A DNA stretch of 64,000 nucleotides from positions 4,650,001 to 4,714,000 of the forward strand of contig NC_079234.1 in the NCBI RefSeq assembly GCF_028502605.1. Direction: 5' to 3'. Positions 23,166-33,616 of this stretch are shown in pieces. The stretch comes from Trichoderma breve. Lineage: Eukaryota > Ascomycota > Sordariomycetes > Hypocreales > Hypocreaceae. The position numbers were made by a program, and so were the translations under genes. Position 1 is the first letter of the stretch; each line of letters starts with the position of its first letter. The notes below the pieces were generated by a model. That model ran no database searches, was not told the origin of the DNA, and saw only the letters and a list, made by a program, of their open reading frames with translations.

Positions 23166-24243
23166 CTGGTCGGAGGCGGTGGATGTTATGTATAGAAAGG
23201 TTTAATGTGCGGTAGCCTGTTTGTAGACTTATTCTCTTGCCATGCTTCTGCAGACCAAGTAGAAAATAGGGCGCCCTTGGCCAGAAATTAATGCAAAAGA
23301 TTTCGTGTAAAGAAGACGAAGAAGCTGGGCTGGAGAGCGAGCTGCCGTGAGCTTCCGGGGCCTGGGCCTAGCAAGATCTGTCGTACAACCGGTCGAACTA
23401 AATCAATGGACGACTGTGGTTTGATCCAAAGCTGCAGGAATATATCGAAAAAGTTGAACAAGCAAAGAATCTGTTTCGAACCGGTGGGTTGAGACAGGAA
23501 AAGGAACTGAGTTTCGCCTCCGCGGTCATGAGTGCGATAATGCAACCATGACGATAAAGCCTAGATGCTTACCTGAACGTGCTAGCAGATGAGGGGAACG
23601 GGCTAGGCGAGTTGGAGCTGCGGGCGCTAGCTGGAAGCGTTCAGAAGGTTTACAGCTCTTGCAGGTGCAAAGTACCTGTGCGTTAGGGCACTTTCGGGCA
23701 TTGGGACGGGTACTGGGGACTCTTGCACCACACCACCTCTAGCTTCAATGGTTCCGCCCAGCATCGCTAGTTGAACCTCTTCCCGTTTTCATTCGCTCGC
23801 TCGCCAACGGAGCAATATCAAAAAACAATCCCACGGCCGCGCCAATTCACATGTACCTTCGCGCGTGAGCGTCTTTTGGTATACAGTTAATGTTTTGCGG
23901 CTAAACGACGTGCTGCCTCTTGGAGTCCCTTGCCGTTTTGCTGGTCCCTCTCAGTCGGAAGGGAAAAATAGGCGTGAGCCCTCAGTTCGGCATTCAGCTT
24001 CCATCAGTCGGCATTACCTCTAGGAGAGAGTGCAGGCGGAACGCAGAGTAAATCGACGGAATTAGAGAGAAGTCTTCCTTTCAATCATTGAAGAAGGATA
24101 TCTATATCGAGCATTGGGCGAGAGAGAGACACCCCATGTGGCGCCAGCCAATCTCCCTCTTTCTGTGCTTTTGAATTCGTATACGATAATCTGTCGTCTA
24201 AGAATTCCACGGGGTGACTCTCAGGCCAGCCCAAACCACCACA
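23166..24243. promoter_or_regulatory. Divergent promoter region, cnxABC and WD40 gene
   Basis: About 1.1 kb between divergent start codons. No coding signal seen. Likely holds the promoters of both genes; I recognise no specific operator with confidence. Confidence 0.45.
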
Positions 24244-25966
24244 ATGCAGTCTCTAGTAGCTTTGGATTGTATGTAATCATGCTCATATTATCCCCAATGC
24301 TTTCCACCGCTTGAATGAGGACCTAATTGTTGGACATCACAGCTTCGCCTCACTGCAGGCCGAGTCCGGATGGCCGATTTGTTGCAACCCTTATATCCTC
24401 GGAGGTGCTTGTCCGCTCAACTGAGACCTTGCAAGTCACCAATGTCGTAAAATTGTCCGCTGGATCTGGATCTTCACCCTCATCTTCGGCAACTGGCGGT
24501 TCAGCGAGTGTGCCTACTTTGTTGTGGGCTCCGTCATCCTCCAAGTTCCTCATTTCCATAGCCGATCAGCTGGATGTATTTGGGGCTCTTCATCCTTCTA
24601 CATTTCACGCGACAGTTCGCAATTACAGCTCTCTGTGTGGTGGGAAGCCGTCCCTTGTTCAGTTTGGAGCTCGAGATACCGAGATCCTAATATGGTCCGC
24701 ATCTGGATTAAAGCTTGTAGTCATCGATGTGTGCGGCTCCGGTGCCGTCGAGATTGAGAGCCCCAAATTCCACCAATCCGTGTCTGCGTCACGAGGCCTA
24801 TCCCTCCGCCCAGAATCCGGGCATTTGGCGTTACTTGGTCGGTCCGGTGGCAGGGATATCGTGAGCCTCCATCATCCCGTGAGCCGGCAAGTGCTCAGGT
24901 CTTGGTGTCCAGAGACGCTTGATGCGCAGGGCATTACATGGTCCCCTGACGGCCAGTGGCTTCTTCTTTGGGAGTCACCTGCTCAGGGCCACCGCCTTCT
25001 CATTTACACGGCTGATGGCGAGCATTTCCGTACCATTACAGCGTCTAACCTTTTGAAAGGGCCAGATGCTGACCTGGAACTTGGAATCAAAATCTGTCAG
25101 TTGAGCCCTAACACAGAGTTGTGTGCCATTGGAGATTACAGTAGAGATGTTACTATTCTCCGTACGCCATCTTGGAGGGCACACCTCAAGTTGCCTCATC
25201 CGGCCACGATAGTACCAAGGGATACTCTCCAGGTAAGCTACAGCATGTACACAGCGTCTTCAAGAGTTTCTTTGTGATACTAAGGACATCTCAGGTATGG
25301 CAAGAGAAGATTGAAACCGAATCTCCACAGGCGCGAGCCACCCGCACTTTTGTCAGGGCTACTCAGATATTGTCACCCCCGGGGCCTGCTACTGATGCTC
25401 AGTCTGTGACTGCTGAAGTCAAATCCGGCTGCTCATTGGCTGCATTTGACGCATCCTCGACCCTCTTGGCAACAAGACTGGAGGACTCGCCGTGCACTCT
25501 ATGGATCTGGGATGTCGTTGCGGCCGAGCTTCGAGCCGTCCTCATCTTCCACAGCACTGTTTCCTTCCAATGGCATGCGAGCTCCCGTGAGCTTCTCTTA
25601 GTTACTTCGCAAGACCCTGCGCAGCATGGAGTCTCGTTCATCTGGGATCCCCTGTCTAATGGGCCGACGCCTCTTGTACCAGAGGACCTCTTGCCAGAGG
25701 GAAAAGCGGTGGGCAAAGCACAGGTTGCATGGATCAACCGCGAGACCGAATTTCCCGTCGTGTTTGTCTCTGATGCGCAGCACTACCTTTTGCTGTCTCC
25801 GTCTAATACTGGCCAGGATCCGAATCCTTGGCAGCAAGCTGCCGTAGGCCACAGTGAAATTGCTCAGTATGAAAGCCCGACATCGTCTGACTACGCTATG
25901 GTCGATGCAGACGAGACAGCAATTGCAGATGATACCTTTTCCTTCAGAAAATTTGAGAGGGCGTAA
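24244..25966 (+). CDS. WD40 protein of the WDR8/WRAP73 family
   Basis: WRAP73/Wdr8 proteins work at centrosomes or spindle pole bodies, where they help anchor microtubules with a small partner (Msd1/SSX2IP). Three exons: 24244-24268, 24343-25232 and 25295-25966, giving 528 residues. The 25-nt first exon (MQSLVALD) joins in phase to a segment reading SPHCRPSPDGRFVAT. Blades of a beta-propeller follow, with telltale units such as EILIWSASGLKL, ITWSPDGQWLLLW, HRLLIYTADGEHF, LWIWDVVAAELRAVL and FQWHASSRELLLVTSQD. The phrase order, including TWSPDGQWLLLWE and RTPSWRAHLKLPHPATI, matches the WDR8 layout rather than a generic WD40 protein. The tail after residue 480 is acidic and unstructured. Confidence 0.8.
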
Positions 25967-27122
25967 TATCTTGGCGCAGCATTTGATGATTTTTGATGTA
26001 TAATCCCGCCTGATCACAGTTAGGACTCATTCAAAAAGAAATGAATGACCAGCATACCCGCCACTGGCAAACAAGCCGCAACACACGGACACAGGATAAT
26101 GCGTATGCGCTATGGCATCAAGCTCCGTCCAACTGAGTTGTGGCGTTTTGGCGGCCATGGGTGCCAAATGATGGTAAGACCTTGCAAGGACAAGTTGGCG
26201 CAAGGGGGTGCTCTGGATATGCATGGTGGAAGGAAGAATAAAAAGGAATGTCTATGCTTCATTTTCTTTTTCTCCCGCGGGGGCCGCATGGATGGCCGCA
26301 AAACAAGCTCGAAACAAGCCACTCGGCAGACCAAGGGTCAACAAGGAGACCGGGTTTCCCGCTTCAAAGGATGAAGTGTACGTTCACATCAAATTATTAG
26401 AGAACAAAAGCCTCGCGTCTTAGCACTCTAGGCGGCCCAGTCTCCAATATCAGCTCTTTGACCACTGAAGCTAATGACTGCCGTACAGTGCTCTTGTTTG
26501 CTCCGGGTTATCACTCTTCCCCTTCTTGTTCATGCACAGGCAGGCTGAGCGGGCCTGCTCTGTCTCCTGCAAGCGATGAGCCAATGTTAATGCAATTACG
26601 CCATAGTGTGATCGTATGATATCCCAGCCCCCGGGATTCAGGTATGGCTATCCTCGATCACAAATTTAAATACAGCGCAGCCCAGTGTCGTCACTTGAGA
26701 CATGGTCAAGTCCGGGTGCATGGGGGGCAGACCATCAGTGACGGGACTGTTGAGTCGGAGAGTGTCGGCGGACTGCTGCCGCTCTACCGCTGTCGTATCG
26801 GCAGTCGGATGGAGCCCACGATTTTACGGACTTTAACTGGTGCCTAGACAAAGAGGGAGAGACAAATGTATGAGTTGTTGAGGTGTGTTTGGCTGCCAAT
26901 GACCAGTAGCCAGCCTGTTGTTAGAACAAACATACGGCAAGCGACCTTCCCTAGCCTAAGACATGACGAATGCCACTTACTATGCCAGCGAGAGGTTTCT
27001 GTTTGTATGTGGACTTCTCTATAAATATCACTGCTTCTTCCCAATAATCGGACCATCAAACTTCAACTCTATTCTCTCTCACACATCTACACCAAATCTC
27101 AACATCCCTCCTATCTCTCATT
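25967..27122. other. Intergenic region with the RRM gene promoter
   Basis: About 1.2 kb with no supported gene. A TATA-like TATAAATA at 27020-27027 lies about 95 bp before the next start codon, followed by a C/A/T-rich leader (CTCTCTCACACATCTACACC), a good fit to a fungal core promoter. Confidence 0.5.
27020..27027 (+). promoter_or_regulatory. TATA box-like element before the RRM gene
   Basis: TATAAATA followed about 40-90 bp later by a pyrimidine- and CA-rich leader and the ATG at 27123. Position supports that start codon choice. Confidence 0.5.
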
Positions 27123-27991
27123 ATGCCCAGCAACTGGATATCTACCACGTCCCTTAAAAGTGTTGAGCCGGGCGACATGACTGGGGAATATTATATTCTC
27201 TTTTCCAATGTTCGTTACACGGCATACCCGATCTTGCTTGCCCTCTTTTATATCTCAAATGTTGGTATTCTTCTAACTTGGTGGTGAACAGTTACCGTTT
27301 AATTCGACCTGGCAACAAGTAAAAGACTGGGTTTCAGCATCTTGTGATGTCGATTTTGTTGAGGTATATCCCGTCAGTAGTTCGGGATGGATCCGCCTCA
27401 AAGGGAAGGGTAACTTTAAAAACGCATTCAGTGAGTTGCCCAAAAGTTCTAGTAACAGAATCTTGAGCTGATGATGTGATACTAACCTTGGGCGTTTTAG
27501 CATACATGGACAACGAGCCATTCAAAGATCGATGTATAATCATTGATGGCCGAAACGAAACCGAATGTGTAAACATCAGGGTCAGACAGCCGGGACGCTT
27601 CAACCGGAGATCGAGTCTGACCGGGGGGAATCGGGGCCGGAGAACGGCACTGAGGCAATCCCAGTCGCCGAGCCAGGGCCCCATGCCACAACACCGTCGC
27701 ACGGACAGCCTTGCTCAGAGCGAGGTTGATGCTGCTGCTGATACTGCAGACACTACTCGTGCACCGGTGAGGGCAAATGAAGATGTTTTGGCTCTTGCCA
27801 ACTTCATTCTTAGCATGAGTCTGCGGAGCACTTTGCAAATGCAGCAGCAGTACGGTCTTCCACTTGGCTTTCCTTTTTATGGCGGGGGGTATTATACTAT
27901 TGGCAACGCCAATACTTTCCCTAACTATGATGGCGGTCATGAGCAAGATGAAGCTATTTTTGCGGATGATGCCTCGCAGAGTTCCCATTGA
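27123..27991 (+). CDS. Small RRM-type RNA-binding protein
   Basis: Probable single-stranded RNA binding protein. Three exons are proposed: 27123-27209, 27292-27430 and 27501-27991, giving 238 residues. Joining the first two restores an RRM start, YILFSNLPFNSTWQQVKDWV, where FSNLPF is the RNP2-like strand. GWIRLKGKGNFKNAF matches the RNP1 position, and the domain closes with FKDRCIIIDGRNETE. The rest is a basic Arg/Ser/Gln-rich linker (residues about 95-150) and a Gly/Tyr-rich tail with GFPFYGGGYYTIGN. The first intron uses an unusual donor, GTTCGT, but has a good branch site (TTCTAACTT) and acceptor. No orthologue name is recognised. Ends about 135 bp before a long poly-T tract. Confidence 0.7.
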
Positions 27992-28124
27992 TGACGAGGG
28001 CGATGATGATGGCACAAAGTGGTGTGCACCATTCAAGCCCACCAGCTTTTGAAAGGAGAGTGCTGAAGATGAAATTTGCGGAGGATTTCGTATTCGAATC
28101 CGGGATAGTTTTCTTTTCTTTGCT

Positions 28125-28125
<1 letters not shown>

Positions 28126-28189
<64 letters not shown>
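28126..28189. repeat. Homopolymer tract of 64 T
   Basis: Uninterrupted run of thymidines, preceded by a T-rich stretch (TTTTCTTTTCTTTGCTG). Length could be affected by sequencing or assembly error. It could be a poly(A) tail of a retrotransposed copy on the minus strand, but no element body or target duplication was recognised. Confidence 0.9.
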
Positions 28190-28198
<9 letters not shown>

Positions 28199-29709
28199 GG
28201 TACGCTGGTGTTTGTGTTTTTGCTTTTGTCACAAAGATTGTCACGAAACCCATCCTCGCTCTCTGGGTAGATGGGGGCTGCAATACTTTTTAGTTTTCAC
28301 CTTATCCCCTCTCCTTCGGTGCCCCCTCATCACTCCCAATATTGTCACTCATTTATTGTACCATGTCTCCCTGCATTTTTGATAGTTTCGATACAAGTAC
28401 ACGCAGTATCTGTGCTACAAATCCCCCCTTTATCAATGTGAAGCGCATTAAGCCGAAAAGGCCAGCAGTTTGCCCCCAGCTGCCTCCCCTATGGCTACCA
28501 CTGAAAATTATAGATATAGACTGATGCGACGGTAACAAGGCTCTCGACCGTGGTATAATCGTACTAACGTGCGGAGATGTGAGACGTCAAGAGACATACC
28601 TAAGCATAATTACGCTACGGATACCGGGTATTCGGAAAGACGGGAGAGATCCGAGCCTACGGAGGTCAAACGTGATGGAGGGGGCGTGTATGAAGCTGAG
28701 GGAAAAGTGATTGCTCACATAGATACTCTTGTATTCTCCCTTGCTTAACTCAGTGGAGTAGAGGTATGCCTCGGAGCAAAAGTTATGGTTCATGCCTATA
28801 CGACGCAATGGACTATATGCTGGACTTGATGATTTTCTCATATCAACCTAGGTACGGTATGTTTGTTTGTGATATAGGAAGCTCCCCTACAAAACTTACT
28901 TACCGTCATCTGATACACCTTGCTTCTCTTTTTTATTTCATCCTTTCCCCGGGCTCCTGCGAAGATAGTGAGACATTATAAGTACATTTTGTCATTTATC
29001 ATATAAAGGCGGGATCTGATGGCGGTGGTCGAGATCGCCATCTGTAAGTGCTGCCTCAGTTGTGGCTTTGGGACATGCATTATCACACAGCTAGGGTGAT
29101 GTGATTGGTAAATCACGCGGGTGCTTGATTGTCTCTGTGGGCATGCATCTCCCATGTACCAGCAGATGACATAAAGTCTCAGTATTGCTTGAGCGGGCTG
29201 TCATATTTTACCAAAGTGCGTGTGAGTACGTAGAGTATCTGGTGAAGTGTGAGACGACGGTGACACACCTAGATCGGAGGGTGATGTCAGTGGGCAACCT
29301 CTGAGGAGATTGAACCCTTGCTCCAGCGAACAAAACAATAGTCACGATGCTACGGATTCGATCCTTTATTAAACAAGAATTATGCCATGCTTCCCTTTTT
29401 GTTCTCTATTCATCCATTTATTTAGCCTTAGCTCGAATCTATTCGCGCGCCTTAAAAAATGAACGGACATGCGATTAGAAGGCCTATCCTTGTCTGTTCA
29501 AAGGGAATGTCTTTCCATGAACAAGTAAGCTGTAAAATGTAATTTCGCTTTCATAGGAGGAGATTTTCCTTTTTTTGAGACAATTGCAAAATCTCGACCC
29601 TGGTTCCGCAAATCATGCAAGAGAGAGACATTGCGGCGCGGGAACTTCTAATACTTACAAGTAAGATGCCGCTGTTCTGTTGTTGTGGTCGAAAGAATAT
29701 CTATAAAAC

Positions 29710-30114
29710 TCATAGATGGAGTTGTTTGGAAATGGCTGTAAATACTTGCCTGATTGTAGAGAAAGATGCGATCAGGGAACGATACACATAAAACCTCATT
29801 AACGTCACAGCTCTATGGTTTAGTCCGATCAGATTATCCCAGTATGATTCCAGTCGTTCAATCCAAAAACTGAGCATATAAAGCTTTTTCTGAACAAAAT
29901 CTGACGGATTATTGAACGGTCTTGCCGTCCAAAAAAGGCCCTCTATACCCGTCAATATAGTAGCGAGCTGGCAATCCGCTGGCGGCATTGCAACCTGATG
30001 CCAAAGTGAATCGACAGGTAATTTGCCAGCTGCCCACTTCTCACTTTGCTCTCTATTTTGAACACCTTCCAGATTTTGGAAATTAAATTGAATCCTTCGC
30101 TTCTCCATCATCAT
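29710..30114 (-). CDS. Possible hypothetical protein, 134 codons
   Basis: An uninterrupted frame with a Trp/Phe/Leu-rich sequence (GIEGLFWTARPF, LSFWIERLESYWDNL) that looks more protein-like than other chance frames here. Its ATG lies only 70 bp from the divergent start of the next gene, in what should be that gene's promoter, and no domain is recognised. It may be a chance frame. Confidence 0.2.
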   Translation of the reverse strand: MMMEKRRIQFNFQNLEGVQNREQSEKWAAGKLPVDSLWHQVAMPPADCQLATILTGIEGLFWTARPFNNPSDFVQKKLYMLSFWIERLESYWDNLIGLNHRAVTLMRFYVYRSLIASFSTIRQVFTAISKQLHL

Positions 30115-30184
30115 CCTGATCTCGAGTTAACCTTGTTCATACTTCCTTCATACACCCAATATCAAGTCGTTCATCTCTATCATC

Positions 30185-31642
30185 ATGCCTAAGCACGCTC
30201 TTACCCTTCATGACGATGAGAACCCCAGTGGCAAGAAAAGCAAAGTTGAACGCGGCATGAAACAGAATCACCTACCAACAGACGGGGAGATGGAAACGAT
30301 GTCAGTGCGAGAGAAACTCCTTGCGGGTGTGTCTTTTAGCTTCATCAGGGGGCAGCAGGATCAACAGCAGAAGAAGCCAGCGCACAACCAGCCAAGCTAT
30401 GCTCCAGTAGCTAGACTACAGAAAGCTGTGGATGAAGCCTTTCGCGTGAAGCCGAGCATTCGCCAGAGTTTAGATGATGCCCCTGAGTCTGGAATGATGC
30501 TTCCAGTGGAGATAGAAGAAAGGTTCTACTCTGAGAGTCTGGATCAACGAAGGAAAATTCTCACAGACCACTTTCACCAAAGAATGACCCAGAGGTAAGC
30601 TTACAGTTTGAAGCTTATTTACAAGGAAGACTGAAACTAACGAGTTGGTGATATAGACGGGATACGAGTCGGCGACTGCAGGCAGTCTTGAGGCAAGCGA
30701 ATGACAATCCGTTTGCGCCTCCGGTGGAAACTTCAAGCGAGCAAGGACCAGAAGACAATTTACGGCTATTTCTTGAATCTGCTTGCCGTGCATATGGCTA
30801 CAGAAAACTGCAGATGGACTCTTGCGGCTTCATGAGAATCAAAGTTCAGGACGACCTCAAGGGAGAGCCCCTTGGTTCTGTGCCTAGGGAGCCCACCGTG
30901 GAGCCAGCAGACAGCGTGAATCTCGATGCCAGCGAGGGGAACATCACCCTATATGAATGCGACGTGTAAGTACAAATATGAGTGGTGCTTTTGAACTTGA
31001 CTAACATGAGCTCTATCAAGGCCCGACCAGTTCGACCGTGTCACCACATGGATGTGGCTCAAAATTTGCAGACCACTTACAGCATACGAACTGGGACATC
31101 ATCCAGCACCAGATGTGCGCAAGGAAGAAGAAGAAAGAGAAGACGAAGCCTGGGTCATCATCGCAATCCCAAAGTCTCAGATAGAGACACTAGAATATGC
31201 CTGGAGCTTGTGCCATGCCCCTGAGAACGAGACGCATGGAGACTACATCATGGACCTTACGATTCCACATAACGTGCGGCAGGATTCACAAAACTATGAC
31301 AAGCGAAAGGGGCTGGCATTTCGGTACAGTCGCGATGGGGTACCCAGTATTGCATCGTCGAAGAAAAACAGCGACGGCGATTCGATGTGGTTCGGATTCC
31401 GGACTGACGTTGACGAGATGCAGTGGGAGAGGATACAGGAAGACATGGAAACGAACTCATGTCTCGTCCACGCACTTTCGAAGATTGATGCTGAGTGGAT
31501 TCACGTAGGCCAAGAGCAAGGCAGAAAGGTTGGACAGCTTAAGAAGAGAACTGAGGCTGAAGTGCCCCATAAGACGAAGAGCTCGAGCGGTGTGCGGAGG
31601 TTTTCGAATCTCAGGAACGAAGTCCATTCAGATGACTGTTAG
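30185..31642 (+). CDS. Uncharacterised protein, 446 residues
   Basis: Three exons fit with canonical borders: 30185-30594, 30657-30965 and 31021-31642. No domain is recognised. The first 70 residues are hydrophilic with KKSKVERG, a possible nuclear signal, and a Gln-rich patch. The middle has a helical, charged segment (FYSESLDQRRKILTDHFHQRM). The C-terminal 200 residues look folded, with DQFDRVTTWMWLKICRPL, EAWVIIAIPKSQIETLEYAWSLC and GDSMWFGFRTDVDEMQWERI. The tail is Lys/Arg/Ser-rich. There is no signal peptide or membrane segment. The intact three-exon structure argues for a real gene. It may be a lineage-restricted fungal protein. Confidence 0.7.
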
Positions 31643-31846
31643 CTTTTTATTTGTCTCCCACGAAAGGGTGGTTTTGTTGAGTGGCATGATTGTGTAGCTA
31701 GTATTCTGTTTTGTCTTGTGGGTTGGTCTTGAGTTTAGGTGTTTGAAATATATCATTTTGCTTTTTGTATAATTAGACGTCACTTGAACCAATAATCGCC
31801 GCCCGTGGAAGATGACGGCAGATCAAACGGTCTTTATAAGCTGGAT

Positions 31847-32254
31847 TCATCGGTCCCCTGCTGCCCCCTCGGTCTCCAGCCCGATCAGATTGTACACGGC
31901 GTTCATGATTTCACCCACGTCGCAGGTAGCGAGGTTGGCCGCCAACGCTCCGTTGTACCTCTCATCCAGGAATTGGACCTGGGATCAGGTATCATCCTCC
32001 TTACCCAGGCTTGCCTCCAGGCTAGCTGCGAGGCTCCCTTTGGTGGGTGTCACGCCGTTCTCGAGGTCCGTCACCAGGCCGTTGTACAATGCCTTCCACG
32101 CCACATGCCGCTTCTGGAGTGCGCTTGAGATGACCTCAATGACGGTTTCTCCCAGAGGAGTAGGATCATCCTCACTCTCTTTCTTTACCAATGGTGGAAA
32201 CACTGCCTTTGAGACGAGGATCTGTAGCTGCTCCTCTGTCTTTACAAGCTGCAT
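31847..32254 (-). pseudogene. Decayed coding remnant with an in-frame TGA
   Basis: On the minus strand the frame reads a protein-like helix-rich sequence (QLQILVSKAVFPPLV, VIEVISSALQKRHVAWKALYNGL). It meets TGA at 31985-31987, then continues in the same frame for 45 codons (VQFLDERYNGALAANLATCDVGEIMNAVYNLI) to a second stop at 31847-31849. Both halves look coding, so the internal TGA is probably a disabling mutation. The 31 bp around it is too short for an intron. A TGA also lies directly before the first Met. Another possible fragment lies upstream at 32299-32592. The family is not recognised. Confidence 0.4.
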
Positions 32255-32298
32255 TCATCGACTGTCAAGAGTAGTTTGTATCATAAATGTAGAGTTTC

Positions 32299-32592
32299 TC
32301 AATGTGGTATGATGTAATCAGCCGCTTTCATTGGTGTGTGAATTCGGTTTCCAATGCCGTCGAGGAGCATCAAGTGACTAGATGATGGTTCCAGAAGTGC
32401 ATGCGCGGAGTCATTACGCACATCTACTTGCCATATCATATCAAAGGCACGGGTTTTGAAACGACTGGAATGCTCATATATAGATTGGGTCAGAGACAAC
32501 CTCTCTCGTGATTCTACGAACGCCAGCTGTCTCGGTAACAACCGAATATCGTGGGCTTCTTTGACTTCAACATGAAGCCAGCACTTTAACTA
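32299..32592 (-). pseudogene. Possible upstream fragment of the same decayed gene
   Basis: A minus-strand frame open from about 32592 with a protein-like sequence (VEVKEAHDIRLLPRQLAFVE, FKTRAFDMIWQVDVRNDSAH). It stops at 32299, 45 bp before the next fragment on the same strand. No GT donor near its end would join it neatly to that fragment. Interpretation as part of one broken gene is an inference. Confidence 0.25.
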
Positions 32593-33616
32593 GCGACCAA
32601 AGGGGTAAGAAATCAGAAAGAAAAAACATCAAGGAACGAGATCTTCGGGCCGACAGTGCCCAAAGGATGAATTATTCCTGCTTCTACCGGGTTGACGCTT
32701 GTCCAGCTGATCAAATCCAGGGATATGGGGAGCGGACTAGGAACTTTGTATGCCACCTGAAACCCGCTGCTGTGGCATCATGAGATGCCGCCGGTGATTG
32801 TATTGGAATTCTGCTTTTAGCTTCTACATGCATAGCCTGTAGAGACTTGATACGGCTTTCGATAAATGCATCGTTTGTATACACTTGCCAACTACCTAGG
32901 GAGAGGCATGAGCTTCACTGTCTGTGAATGCCTGGTTGGGCAAATGGAGGAGCTGTGGCCGCCTCTGATTGGCCGGTGGCACTCGGGACGTCGATGACAA
33001 ATGCCACATTGGGGATCAAGGAGAAGTCCCAAGTACCGGTACCTGTGCAGAGCATGAAGAGGCAGGTACCTCTTCTATCATCACCAATCAGATGTTTTCA
33101 GCATTGATTACCAGGTTGGACGCACATATACACCGAATGGTGGGGTTGGATACAAATATCTTCAATCGTCACCTCTTTGAATTCTGCTCTGATCCTTGTG
33201 GCCCCAACAGGCATCAGTATAATCGCAAAGTCACCAAAAAGGTCCTGCGTGGGGCAACAGGTACAGTGTACCTGTACCATCAATGTTCCATCTTTTTTCC
33301 CTTTTGCGGGCCGGGTTAACATTGCACCAGGCCAAATGCTGGCAGCTACCGCCTAGGTGAACCTTCTAGCTGGCCAACTGCAGCCTCCCCACCAAAGCCC
33401 GCCAGGCATCGTGGGAACTTTTCTAGTGTGCGCCCCTCCAAACCACCACTTTCCACCACCTCAAAAGCTGCTCCTGGCCTGACTCTGAACTGTTGCTCTT
33501 AGAGGCGCGTCCAGTCTGACCTAAAGCTCCTTTCAGGTGCTGTCTTTGTGTTTCCCCCTCTTACAGCCTCTTTTCACCCCGTTGCGAGCCGCCGAGCGCG
33601 AAGCAAATAGCCCACC
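32593..33616. promoter_or_regulatory. CCT gamma upstream region, rich in GTAC strings
   Basis: About 1 kb with no gene. Several GTACC/GGTAC strings cluster at 33029-33075 (AAGTACCGGTACCTGTGC) and 33258-33280 (GGTACAGTGTACCTGTACC). The last 150 bp is CT- and C-rich, as expected for the chaperonin promoter and leader. Confidence 0.4.

Larger units (their letters stand above)
27992..30184. other. 2.2 kb interval with a poly-T tract
   Basis: AT-rich stretch. The only striking element is the 64-base T run described separately. A 134-codon frame on the minus strand (29710-30114) is listed separately with low confidence. No RNA gene could be supported, although tRNA B-box-like strings were checked. 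Confidence 0.4.

Noticed and set aside
23470..23490. Minus-strand GGTTCGAAAC, a possible tRNA B box
   Set aside because: The T-stem halves do not pair and no A box lies at the right distance.
28085..28110. TATTCGAATCC string resembling a tRNA B box before the poly-T tract
   Set aside because: The flanking five bases on either side do not pair into a T-arm and no A box or cloverleaf fits upstream.
29310..29355. Minus-strand GGGTTCAATC and plus-strand GGATTCGATCC strings resembling tRNA T-loops
   Set aside because: The stems do not close and no acceptor or anticodon arm could be built on either strand.
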